Shown here: positions 53,071-60,663 of the stretch, one piece after another
How the letters are laid out: each line of letters begins with the position of its first letter
How positions within the stretch are numbered: the stretch's first letter is position 1
Source of the DNA: Denitrificimonas caeni DSM 24390
Lineage (GTDB): Bacteria > Pseudomonadota > Gammaproteobacteria > Pseudomonadales > Pseudomonadaceae
Reading direction: 5' to 3'
Assembly: GCF_000421765.1 (NCBI RefSeq)
Contig: NZ_ATXQ01000009.1
Coordinates: 35,932 to 99,931 of the forward strand
Length of the DNA stretch: 64,000 nt
Notes under the pieces: generated by a model
Databases searched by the model: none
Seen by the model: the letters and a program-made list of their open reading frames with translations, nothing else
Told to the model about the DNA's origin: nothing
Program-made: the position numbers and the translations under genes

Positions 53071-53424
53071 ATGCGTGCTTGCTATGCCCTTTTGCTACTA
53101 CTGATCAGTCAAAATATTTTTGCTCAAGCCTGCATTATTGAGTCAGAAGACGAACGCATTCAAATAAAAATCTGCCAGCAAAATCGCAGTATTCCTGAAC
53201 AGCTATTCAAGACAGGCTTCTGTCAGCCGCAATTAAAAGGTCAGAAAACCACAGTCACTTTTGTTGAGCAATGTCCAATAGGTGCATTCGGTGTCTGTCG
53301 AAACTCCCAATCTGTTGGCGTACCTTACCAGCAAGATATTCATTATTACGGCATCGAAACGGATGCTAGGTACCTTAAGCCTGCCTGCGAAAAACAAAAT
53401 AAGGGCGTATGGATGGCTTATTAA
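53071..53424 (+). CDS. Small secreted Cys-rich protein, uncharacterised
   Basis: A 117-residue protein with a signal peptide (LLLLLISQNIFA, cleavage near residue 19). The mature part begins QACIIESEDERIQIKICQQN and has six cysteines (in ACI, ICQ, GFC, EQC, GVC and PAC), enough for three disulfides, with the segment KGQKTTVTFVEQCPIGAFGVC in the middle. Start ATG at 53071 has TTGGAG 7-12 nt upstream; the frame opens nine codons earlier. Similar proteins exist in Pseudomonas, as far as I remember, and are sometimes misnamed as NADH:quinone oxidoreductase. No function can be proposed. Confidence 0.72.
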   Translation: MRACYALLLLLISQNIFAQACIIESEDERIQIKICQQNRSIPEQLFKTGFCQPQLKGQKTTVTFVEQCPIGAFGVCRNSQSVGVPYQQDIHYYGIETDARYLKPACEKQNKGVWMAY

Positions 53425-53581
53425 CTGACAAACCACATAGCGATACCAGTCAACTGATTGCTATCGCGTCTTAAATCCTACGTGAATCTTATTTTAACAA
53501 CCCACCAATACAAAAATAATGATATTAACATTCAATAATATTCATTTGATTACCAACAAGCAGCGCCCTAGCATAGACTTA

Positions 53582-53595
53582 TTGATTTAAGTCAA
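53582..53595 (+). promoter_or_regulatory. ANR/FNR-type binding site
   Basis: TTGAT-TTAA-GTCAA: two complete half-sites with the 4-nt spacer of the Anr/Dnr/FNR consensus (TTGATNNNNATCAA; the GTCAA half is a frequent variant). It lies 130 nt before the ccoN-like start codon, consistent with oxygen-limited induction. Confidence 0.75.
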
Positions 53596-53654
53596 CTGCC
53601 GAGTGCTGCGTCACATCATTGTGGCCTCATCACAGCAGACATCTTCAACACTTA

Positions 53655-53717
53655 AGGAGGATGGCGTTGCTCGTTGCTGTTCAAGCTCTTTGCTTAATGC
53701 ACGAGCACCTGCGCTAA
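53655..53717 (+). promoter_or_regulatory. Possible leader peptide frame before ccoN
   Basis: A perfect AGGAGG (53655-53660) precedes a TTG at 6 nt (53667); this opens a 16-codon frame ([15 protein letters not shown]) ending at 53717, 7 nt before the ccoN ATG. The ATG itself has no ribosome-binding site, so ccoN may be translated by coupling to this short frame. Confidence 0.35.
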
Positions 53718-53724
53718 ACGTATT

Positions 53725-55170
53725 ATGAACACTGCAACTCAGCAGGCTCAAGCCTACAACTATAAAGTCGTTCGCCAATTCACCATTGCCACCTTAATTT
53801 GGGGGCTGATAGGCATGAGTATGGGCGCGTTTATCGCCGCCCAACTGGTCTGGCCAGAACTGAACTTTAATCTTCCTTGGACCAGTTTTGGTCGCATCCG
53901 TCCGATTCACACCAACTTGGTGATTTTCGCTTTTGGTGGTTGCGCACTGATCTCCACTTCTTTTTATATTGTCCAGCGCAGCTGTTATGCACGTCTGCCC
54001 TCTGACACTGCCGCTAGCCTGTTTTTTTGGGGCTGGCAAGCGATGCTCATTGCCACAGTGATCAGTTATGCGCTCGGCTACACCACCACTAAAGAATATG
54101 CAGAGATGGAATGGCCTTTCGCGATTGCCTTGACGGTCCTCTGGGTTACTTATGCCTGGCTGTTTTTTGGCACCATCTTGCAGCGTAAAACCTCACATAT
54201 TTATGTCGCCAACTGGTTTTATGGGGCGTTTATTATTGTCACTGCGATGGTGCATATCATTAACCACGCAGCGATTCCGGTAACTCTGCTCAAATCCTAT
54301 CCGCTGTACTCTGGCGCTACTGACGCCATGGTGCAATGGTGGTTTGGTCACAGCGTAGTCGGTTTTATTCTGTCAGTCGGCTTCCTCGGTATGATGTATT
54401 ACTTCGTACCGAAACAGGTCAATCGTCCGATTTATTCTTATCGTTTATCCATCGTGCACTTCTGGGCGATTATCTCGATCTATATCTGGGCCGGCCCGCA
54501 CCATTTGCATTACACCGCACTGCCAGACTGGGCACAAAGCCTCGGTATGGCGATGTCAATTATCCTCCTAGCACCAAGCTGGGGTGGGATGATTAACGGC
54601 ATGATGACCCTGTCTGGCGCTTGGCATAAATTACGCAGCGATCCAATCTTACGCTTCTTAGTCGTGGCTCTGGCTTTTTACGGTATGTCGACTTTTGAAG
54701 GTCCGATGATGGCGATCAAAACCGTCAACTCTCTCTCGCACTACACCGACTGGACCATTGGTCACGTGCATGCCGGCGCTTTAGGCTGGGTGGCGATGAT
54801 CAGTTTCGGCAGCCTCTATCACATGATTCCAAAACTCTGGGACCATGCTGAAATGTACAGCACCCGTTTGATTAACGTGCACTTCTGGTTGGCTACCGCA
54901 GGTACAGTAATTTACATCGCGGCGATGTGGGTCAACGGTCTGACTCAAGGTTTAATGTGGCGTGCGATTAACGATGACGGCACGCTGTCTTACTCCTTTG
55001 TTGAAGTGCTCGAAGCCTCCCATGCCGGCTATATCGCACGCTTAATTGGCGGCTCATTATTTGTTCTCGGCATGCTGTTGATGGTGGTAAATACCTGGCT
55101 GACCTTGCGTCGACCTGCACAGCAGTCCGTCCAACAGCATCTCAATGAAGCACAAACTGCGGAGGTGTAA
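53725..55170 (+). CDS. Orphan cbb3-type cytochrome c oxidase subunit I (CcoN4-like)
   Basis: Catalytic haem-copper subunit of 481 residues with about 12 membrane helices: [26 protein letters not shown] and [18 protein letters not shown] (His ligand), [27 protein letters not shown] (Cu-B His region), [15 protein letters not shown] (paired His) and [30 protein letters not shown] (haem His). No ccoO, ccoQ or ccoP gene follows, only a 64-residue protein; P. aeruginosa also has orphan ccoN genes (ccoN4) whose product assembles with subunits from other cco operons and raises resistance to inhibitors such as cyanide. The ANR-type site upstream supports microaerobic expression. Confidence 0.88.
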   Translation: MNTATQQAQAYNYKVVRQFTIATLIWGLIGMSMGAFIAAQLVWPELNFNLPWTSFGRIRPIHTNLVIFAFGGCALISTSFYIVQRSCYARLPSDTAASLFFWGWQAMLIATVISYALGYTTTKEYAEMEWPFAIALTVLWVTYAWLFFGTILQRKTSHIYVANWFYGAFIIVTAMVHIINHAAIPVTLLKSYPLYSGATDAMVQWWFGHSVVGFILSVGFLGMMYYFVPKQVNRPIYSYRLSIVHFWAIISIYIWAGPHHLHYTALPDWAQSLGMAMSIILLAPSWGGMINGMMTLSGAWHKLRSDPILRFLVVALAFYGMSTFEGPMMAIKTVNSLSHYTDWTIGHVHAGALGWVAMISFGSLYHMIPKLWDHAEMYSTRLINVHFWLATAGTVIYIAAMWVNGLTQGLMWRAINDDGTLSYSFVEVLEASHAGYIARLIGGSLFVLGMLLMVVNTWLTLRRPAQQSVQQHLNEAQTAEV

Positions 55171-55173
55171 CTG

Positions 55174-55368
55174 ATGCCTATTCTCTTAAGCATTGTTCTT
55201 ATCGCGGCAGGCTACTGGAGTTTCAAGCACATGAGTCTGTTGGACATGGAGCAAGCTGCCATGCTGCCTTTTGCCGATGATCCAGAAGCGGCAAAACGTG
55301 TTGAGCAAGAAACCGGGCGCGCCTGTCTGCCTGAGCACTTAGCCCAGCAAATTGCTTTGCAGGCCTAG
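55174..55368 (+). CDS. Small membrane protein linked to orphan CcoN
   Basis: A 64-residue protein: one N-terminal hydrophobic helix (PILLSIVLIAAGYWSFKHM), then a polar tail LLDMEQAAMLPFADDPEAAKRVEQETGRACLPEH. GGAGGTG lies just upstream and the gene starts 3 bases after ccoN, so the two are co-translated. The layout (one helix then soluble tail with DPEAAKRV) recalls CcoQ, and it may fulfil that accessory role, but identity with CcoQ is inference. Confidence 0.75.
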   Translation: MPILLSIVLIAAGYWSFKHMSLLDMEQAAMLPFADDPEAAKRVEQETGRACLPEHLAQQIALQA

Positions 55369-55403
55369 TAATAACGGATTACTCACATACCCCTTAACCC
55401 TTC

Positions 55404-55433
55404 AACAACGGCACCTTATGTGCCGTTGTTTTT
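55404..55433 (+). terminator. Intrinsic terminator of the orphan ccoN unit
   Basis: An 11-bp stem AACAACGGCAC/GTGCCGTTGTT with loop CTTAT, followed by a T run. It shows that the long open frame crossing it does not start upstream of it. Confidence 0.9.
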
Positions 55434-55465
55434 GTATATCAGCTCTATTATTTGGAACCTTGCAC

Positions 55466-56590
55466 GTGCGCGCTCAATGGATTAAAGCCTTTACCCCGCT
55501 GTCCCTTAACATCCCTCCGAAACAATGGTTACGCGCCGCCAGCGGTGCTTTTCTTGGCGTACTGGCATCGGTGTTATGCAGCCATTTTTTCTTTGGTAGT
55601 CAGATTGCGATGAGCTTGGCCGCACCCATTGGCGCATCGGCGGTCTTGCTGTTTGTCACCTCGGCCACACCTTTAGCGCACCCTTGGTCGATCTTGGCCG
55701 GTAATCTTCTATCAGCGGTCATTGGTGTGTTCTGTGCTTTATACCTTGAAGAAACCGGGTTTAGAGCAGCAGCCGCTGTCAGTTTAGCGATTATCAGCAT
55801 GCTGGCATTACGCTGCTTGCACCCGCCCAGTTGCGCCGTCGCTTTAGTAGTCACACTCAATCCTAATCTGCATGCATTAGGTTTTGCCGTACTGATTCCA
55901 GTGGTCAGCCAAACATTAGTATTGCTGTGTGTTGCCCTAGGCTTTAATAACTTGACCGGAACCGCCTATCCGCGTTTAGCCACTCCTGCGCCAAAAAACA
56001 TCCATAACACTGCTGATCCGTTGCCGATTGCGCGTACTGGTTTTAACGAAGAGGACTTAGATAAAGCCCTGAATGAGTTTGGTACCTACGTGGATGTGCG
56101 CCGTGAAGACTTAGAAGACTTGTTACGCCTGACCGAACAGCACACCTTTAAGCGTCGCACTGAGCATTTAACCGCCGTGTCGATTATGTCCCGTGATTTG
56201 CGCACCGGACATCCGGAAATGCCCATTGAAGAAGCATGGATTCGCTTGAAAGAACACCGTTTAAAAGCCTTACCTGTGGTCGATCAACACCGGCGTTTAG
56301 TCGGGATTATCACCTTGGTCGATCTACTCAAATATTTTGAACTGGATGCGCCAATCAGCCGTTTCCACCGCCTGCGCTATTTACGCAACAAGCGTCTTAA
56401 ACACATTATGACTACCCCGGTAATTAGCGTGAATTTTGATACACCATTGGTGGAACTGGTGAGCTTGTTAACTGATCGCGGCCTACACTATATGCCAGTG
56501 ATTGATGAGCACCGCCAATTGGCTGGGATTATTACTCAAACCGATTTAATTGCCGCGCTTTACCGAGGCTGGCTCTCCCAGGTTCAATAG
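55466..56590 (+). CDS. HPP-family membrane protein with tandem CBS domains
   Basis: A 374-residue inner-membrane protein. The N-terminal HPP domain (about 1-165) has four or so helices with GASAVLLFVTSATPLAHPWSILAGNLLSAVIGV and the name-giving CLHPPSCAVAL. The C-terminal half holds two CBS domains (MSRDLRTGHPEMPIEEAWIRLKEHRLKALPVVDQHRRLVGIITLVDLLKYF and MTTPVISVNFDTPLVELVSLLTDRGLHYMPVIDEHRQLAGIITQTDLIAAL), which usually bind adenosine nucleotides. HPP proteins have been connected with nitrite transport in cyanobacteria; not shown here. Start chosen at GTG 55466 (a TTG two codons earlier is possible), after the terminator. Overlaps the convergent LysR gene by 7 bases. Confidence 0.85.
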   Translation: MRAQWIKAFTPLSLNIPPKQWLRAASGAFLGVLASVLCSHFFFGSQIAMSLAAPIGASAVLLFVTSATPLAHPWSILAGNLLSAVIGVFCALYLEETGFRAAAAVSLAIISMLALRCLHPPSCAVALVVTLNPNLHALGFAVLIPVVSQTLVLLCVALGFNNLTGTAYPRLATPAPKNIHNTADPLPIARTGFNEEDLDKALNEFGTYVDVRREDLEDLLRLTEQHTFKRRTEHLTAVSIMSRDLRTGHPEMPIEEAWIRLKEHRLKALPVVDQHRRLVGIITLVDLLKYFELDAPISRFHRLRYLRNKRLKHIMTTPVISVNFDTPLVELVSLLTDRGLHYMPVIDEHRQLAGIITQTDLIAALYRGWLSQVQ

Positions 56591-57450
56591 AGCAAGCGAT
56601 CTTGGGTTTGCAGCCAGTTAACATCTTCATGCATTAATTGCTTTAACACGCTTAATGCATGTTGCAGAGGCTCACTGGGTTGCGACTCAGCATAGACAAT
56701 GTAAACAGGCCAAGAAAATTCTGGCGCATGCGCCACGCGCTGTAAGGTGCCTTCAGCAATATGCTGCTCCACGACCCGGGTTCTAAAATAACCACGACCA
56801 CCTTCTTGCAAAATTGTATGCAAAGCCAGTGGCCCTAGATTACAACGCAAAGCACTGTGCGCGTGCTCCGGCAGCACCGCATCATGTTGCTGGCGAAACA
56901 ACTCTCCCCAGTCGACATAGATGTAAGGATCTGGCTGTTGCACCGATTGCACTTGCACCAGCTTCTCTTCAAGGATCTGCTCAACCTGCAAACCTGGCCA
57001 ATAATGCGGCTGATGCATCAGCACAGCATCCAACTCAGCGCTTTCTAGTTTTTTACAAAGAGTGTCGACATCATAAACACTAGCATTCACTGCATAACTG
57101 GTCTGCTGTTTAGACAGCTGCATAAACCAGTCTTTCAGTAACGGATTCCACAAACTGGTTTCTGCCGCCAAGCGCACCTGCACTTGTAAGCTCTCGGGAA
57201 AAGGCAAAGCGTTACGCGCAGCCTCCCAAGTCTGCAGCAGTTGATGGGCGTAATGGACAAAGTGCTCTCCGTGCACAGTCAAGCTAGCGCCGGCGCGGTT
57301 ACGTACAAACAGTGGACAATTAAGCTGCGCTTCAAGGTTTTTAACTCGCGCGGTGACTGTGGTCTGAGTCACACACAATTGCTCAGCTGCAGCAATAAAA
57401 CTACCGCAACGAACAATCACTAAAAATGTGCGAGCAAGTTCTATATCCAT
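56584..57450 (-). CDS. LysR-family transcriptional regulator
   Basis: A 288-residue regulator. The N-terminal winged helix reads MDIELARTFLVIVRCGSFIAAAEQLCVTQTTVTARVKNLEAQLNCPLFVRNRAGASLTVHGE; the C-terminal part is a periplasmic-binding-protein-like effector domain. Target genes and effector are not evident: the neighbours are the convergent HPP-CBS gene and the divergent globin-coupled cyclase gene, 123 bases away, which is the most likely local target if any. Confidence 0.87.
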   Translation of the reverse strand: MDIELARTFLVIVRCGSFIAAAEQLCVTQTTVTARVKNLEAQLNCPLFVRNRAGASLTVHGEHFVHYAHQLLQTWEAARNALPFPESLQVQVRLAAETSLWNPLLKDWFMQLSKQQTSYAVNASVYDVDTLCKKLESAELDAVLMHQPHYWPGLQVEQILEEKLVQVQSVQQPDPYIYVDWGELFRQQHDAVLPEHAHSALRCNLGPLALHTILQEGGRGYFRTRVVEQHIAEGTLQRVAHAPEFSWPVYIVYAESQPSEPLQHALSVLKQLMHEDVNWLQTQDRLLY

Positions 57451-57573
57451 AACCGCTTAAACCCATCTGTACTGCAGCAAACTTTTAGTTTACTGGGATT
57501 AAATTGCGCAGAATTCTGGCCAATCTGCATCAGAGTCTGCGAACATAGGCAAAATCATACTAGATTCACGATT

Positions 57574-58935
57574 ATGACGCAGATCTCAACTGAACAACTG
57601 ATTAAAGAATGGCAAGTGTTGCTTGAGAGCACGCCAAAGAGCATTTACCACTGCGCTCAACAGTTAGCGCAGCAGCATGCTCCACAGCTCGCCGAAAGCT
57701 TCTACAAGCACATGTTGGAAGACCCGCACGCGGCACAGTTTTTATCCAACGAGCAAGTACAAGAACGGCTCAGTGGCTCGATGCAAAACTGGATCATCAC
57801 TCTGTTCAGCTTGACTGCTGATGAGGATTTACGCCCGGTGATTGCCCAACAAAAACATATCGGTGACGTGCATGCGCGCATTGATATTCCTGTGCATCTG
57901 GTTTTGCGCGGCGCACGGGTATTAAAAGAAACCGTAGCGCGTCTATTAAATGGCCACGCTGAGCAAGCCGAATGCTTAATTTTTACTTCTGCGCTGATCG
58001 ATATGGCGATGGAGGTTATGAGCCAAGCTTACTCGGCATCCAATGATAAAAACTCCCGCGCAGAAGAGTCTTATCGTTTATTTTCTATTGCGCAAAACTC
58101 CGCGCATGAAAAAGATCGCCAGCGTGCAGCTCTGCTCGATTGGGAAAACCAAGTGATGTTCGACATTGCCATGGGACTGCAGTTTAATCAATTGAGCACC
58201 TTGGCTGCTTCCGAGTTTGGCTTATGGTTTCGCCACAAAGGCTCACATGCCTTTGAAGGTGCAGATGAAACAGGCTTAATCAGTGCCAGTATTGATCAAA
58301 TCGATACGGTTATTTTGCCCATGTTTAAACTCGCACAACAACAACCTGAGCAACACCAACAATTGCTGCGTAGTCTGCACGAGCAGGCTCGCAGTATTGC
58401 CTACCACTTGGACACTTTGTTTGCGCAAGTCAACGAACTTGAAAGCGGTCGTGATGTGCTCACCCACCTGCTCAATCGTAAATTTTTACCGGTCGTCCTG
58501 AGTAAGGAAATCAACTATGCGCGTCAGCATAAGCGTCATTTTTGTATTTTAGTGATCGACGTTGATAACTTTAAGAACATTAATGACAGCCACGGCCATG
58601 AAGTCGGCGATATTGTTTTGCAACAACTGGCGGTTTTACTGAGTAATGGCTGTCGTAGCGGTGACTACGTGTTCCGCCAAGGCGGTGAAGAGTTCCTAAT
58701 GCTGCTGGTCGACATCACTGCAGAAAAAGCAGCCAAAGTAGCGGAAAAATTGCGCCTCTTGATAGAAAAAGAGGAGTTTCGCCTGCCCCATGGTTTGGTA
58801 CTAAAAATCACTATCAGTATTGGGCTGGCGCAATACAGCGGCCACCCTGATCCACAGAAACTGGTAAACCGCGCCGATGATGCGTTGTACATGGCCAAAG
58901 GCCAAGGCCGTAACCGAATCATTGTTGCCGACTGA
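57574..58935 (+). CDS. dosC: Globin-coupled diguanylate cyclase (DosC/YddV-like oxygen sensor)
   Basis: A 453-residue cytoplasmic c-di-GMP synthase controlled by oxygen bound to haem. The sensor globin (about 1-155) follows E. coli DosC almost motif by motif: ESFYKHMLEDPHAAQFLSNEQV (Y44 corresponds to the haem-pocket Tyr), IGDVHARIDIPVHLVLRGARVLKE (H100, proximal His) and SALIDIAMEVMSQAYS. The middle domain has FGLWFRHKGSHAFEG. The GGDEF domain has GGEEF at 370-374 and an intact RxxD I-site (RSGD, 361-364). The start at ATG 57574 gives the expected N-terminus. It stands alone after the divergent LysR gene. Confidence 0.92.
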   Translation: MTQISTEQLIKEWQVLLESTPKSIYHCAQQLAQQHAPQLAESFYKHMLEDPHAAQFLSNEQVQERLSGSMQNWIITLFSLTADEDLRPVIAQQKHIGDVHARIDIPVHLVLRGARVLKETVARLLNGHAEQAECLIFTSALIDMAMEVMSQAYSASNDKNSRAEESYRLFSIAQNSAHEKDRQRAALLDWENQVMFDIAMGLQFNQLSTLAASEFGLWFRHKGSHAFEGADETGLISASIDQIDTVILPMFKLAQQQPEQHQQLLRSLHEQARSIAYHLDTLFAQVNELESGRDVLTHLLNRKFLPVVLSKEINYARQHKRHFCILVIDVDNFKNINDSHGHEVGDIVLQQLAVLLSNGCRSGDYVFRQGGEEFLMLLVDITAEKAAKVAEKLRLLIEKEEFRLPHGLVLKITISIGLAQYSGHPDPQKLVNRADDALYMAKGQGRNRIIVAD

Positions 58936-59145
58936 GCAAAGCTCAAGCAATCGTGTATAACATGCTGACAATTGTTCAACCCGCCAGCTTGCAAGGTTCG
59001 TTATAATGCAGCTCAGTTTGATCGAGTCTGCCGATAGCGAGATGATGGCACACCGTGCTTATACGCTGAACTGGCGTACTGCCCAACGGTCTATTACTAT
59101 GCAGTTAAGATCACTGACCGCTTAATTTTTTATTGGAGTTTGAGA

Positions 59146-59775
59146 ATGCGCAATTTAGTTATGTCTTTTTTATTGGTAGGCGCCAGCCTATTAGGCTCAA
59201 CCGTGTTTGCGCAAGAGTTGGTTGAAGGTCGTAACTTCATCACTTTAGCCAGCCCAGTGCCAACTGCACAGCCAGAAAAAATCGAAGTGGTGGAGCTGTT
59301 CTGGTATGGCTGCCCGCATTGTTACCAATTAGAGTCGACCATTAATCCTTGGGCTGCAGCACTGCCTGAAGATGTTAACTTTGTACGCATCCCAGCCATG
59401 TTCGGTGGTATTTGGAATGTTCATGGTCAGCTGTTTTTAACCTTAGAAGCAATGAAAGCCGAAGACAAAATCCATGACAGCATTTTTGATGCATTACACA
59501 ACTCAGGTCGTAAGTTATCAACAGTAAGCGATATTACTGATTTCGTTGTCAGCCAAGGTGTTGATAAAGAGCAGTTCAGCAAAACCTGGAACTCTTTTAG
59601 TGTTAAAAGCCAAATGGAAAAAGCCAAGAAACACGCTCTGGCTTACCAAATTAGTGGTGTTCCAGCGATTGTTGTGAACGGTAAATACCGTTTTGATATC
59701 GGTATGGCTGGTGGTTTACAAGAAACTGTCGATGTAGCTGATGCTTTGATACAAAAAGAACGTCAATCAAAATAG
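59146..59775 (+). CDS. dsbA: Thiol:disulfide interchange protein DsbA
   Basis: Periplasmic oxidant that introduces disulfides. Signal peptide with cleavage after VFA near 22; active site FWYGCPHCYQLE (CPHC), cis-Pro loop ISGVPAIVVNGKY. 209 residues. The ATG at 59146 has TTGGAG 6 nt upstream and is preferred to the TTG two codons earlier. The next gene overlaps its ribosome-binding site with the dsbA stop, and the order dsbA-phosphatase-dgcP is that of P. aeruginosa. A TATAAT at 59002-59007 may mark the promoter. Confidence 0.95.
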   Translation: MRNLVMSFLLVGASLLGSTVFAQELVEGRNFITLASPVPTAQPEKIEVVELFWYGCPHCYQLESTINPWAAALPEDVNFVRIPAMFGGIWNVHGQLFLTLEAMKAEDKIHDSIFDALHNSGRKLSTVSDITDFVVSQGVDKEQFSKTWNSFSVKSQMEKAKKHALAYQISGVPAIVVNGKYRFDIGMAGGLQETVDVADALIQKERQSK

Positions 59776-59784
59776 GATAATGCC

Positions 59785-60627
59785 GTGCTGATGCCTCGTC
59801 GCTTTAGCAAAGATCGTCCAATTGTTTTATGTGATGCCAACCATAATGCGCTATGCGTACCCGATGCGTTACCACGCAACGAGCAGCGTATTCGTTTATT
59901 GAGTTTTAATATTCAAGTTGGCATTAGCACCAGCGCGTATCGTCACTACGTTACGCGCAGCTGGAAACACTTAATTCCGCACCAAGAACGCTACCGCAAT
60001 CTGGAAAAAATCGGCTTTTTACTCAACGATTTTGACATAGTTGCCTTACAAGAAGCCGATGGCGGCAGTCTCCGCTCAGGCTACATTAACCAAGTACAAC
60101 AACTGGCGCAGCTCGGTAATTTTCCGTACTGGTACCAGCAACGTAACCGCAACTTGGGTCCTTTTGCCCAGCACAGCAATGGTTTACTGAGCCGCTTGCA
60201 GCCCAACAAACTGGAAGATCACCCACTGCCAGGGCCTGCTGGACGCGGTGCAATCTTGGCGAAAATCGGTGACGGTGCGGACGCCATCGCAGTAGTGTCC
60301 ATGCACCTTGCACTCGGCACACGAGCACGTAATCTCCAATTAGACTATGTCCGTGAGATTGTCAGTGATTATCAGCATGTGGTTTTAATGGGTGACATGA
60401 ACACTCATGCACATGAGTTACTCAGCAACTCTCCTTTAAGTTCGCTTGACTTACGCGCACCACAAGCCGCGGCAACCTTTCCAAGTTGGAAACCACAACG
60501 CTGTCTAGATCACATTCTAATCAGTTCAGAGCTTGAAATTGCTAATATGGCAGTCTTGCCTATACCTATTTCTGACCATTTACCGGTAGCAATGGATATA
60601 ATACTGCCAAATCTCAATACAATATAA
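59785..60627 (+). CDS. Endonuclease/exonuclease/phosphatase-family protein
   Basis: A 280-residue metal-dependent hydrolase of the EEP fold: RLLSFNIQVG (Asn), IVALQEADGG (catalytic Glu), VVSMHLALGTRARNLQLDYV (His), VVLMGDMNTHAHE (Asp/Asn) and the closing ISDHLPVAMDI (Asp-His). Substrate may be DNA, a phosphoester or a phospholipid head group; not determinable. The GTG at 59785 has AGGA 7 nt upstream; an ATG two codons later is the alternative. No signal peptide. Positioned between dsbA and dgcP. Confidence 0.85.
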   Translation: MLMPRRFSKDRPIVLCDANHNALCVPDALPRNEQRIRLLSFNIQVGISTSAYRHYVTRSWKHLIPHQERYRNLEKIGFLLNDFDIVALQEADGGSLRSGYINQVQQLAQLGNFPYWYQQRNRNLGPFAQHSNGLLSRLQPNKLEDHPLPGPAGRGAILAKIGDGADAIAVVSMHLALGTRARNLQLDYVREIVSDYQHVVLMGDMNTHAHELLSNSPLSSLDLRAPQAAATFPSWKPQRCLDHILISSELEIANMAVLPIPISDHLPVAMDIILPNLNTI

Positions 60628-60663
60628 ACTTGTCAGCTACTCAAGCAATAAAATGGACTCGAT

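Larger units (their letters stand above)
53425..53724. other. Regulatory interval upstream of the orphan ccoN
   Basis: 300 bases, AT-rich in the first half (near 53490-53560). It contains the FNR/ANR-type box at 53582-53595 and a short leader frame at 53655-53717, both listed separately. No other gene seen. Confidence 0.6.

Noticed and set aside
55352-55465. Longer N-terminus for the HPP-CBS protein
   Set aside because: It would overlap the end of the 64-residue gene and cross an intrinsic terminator; the added residues (Cys-rich) do not resemble an HPP N-terminus.
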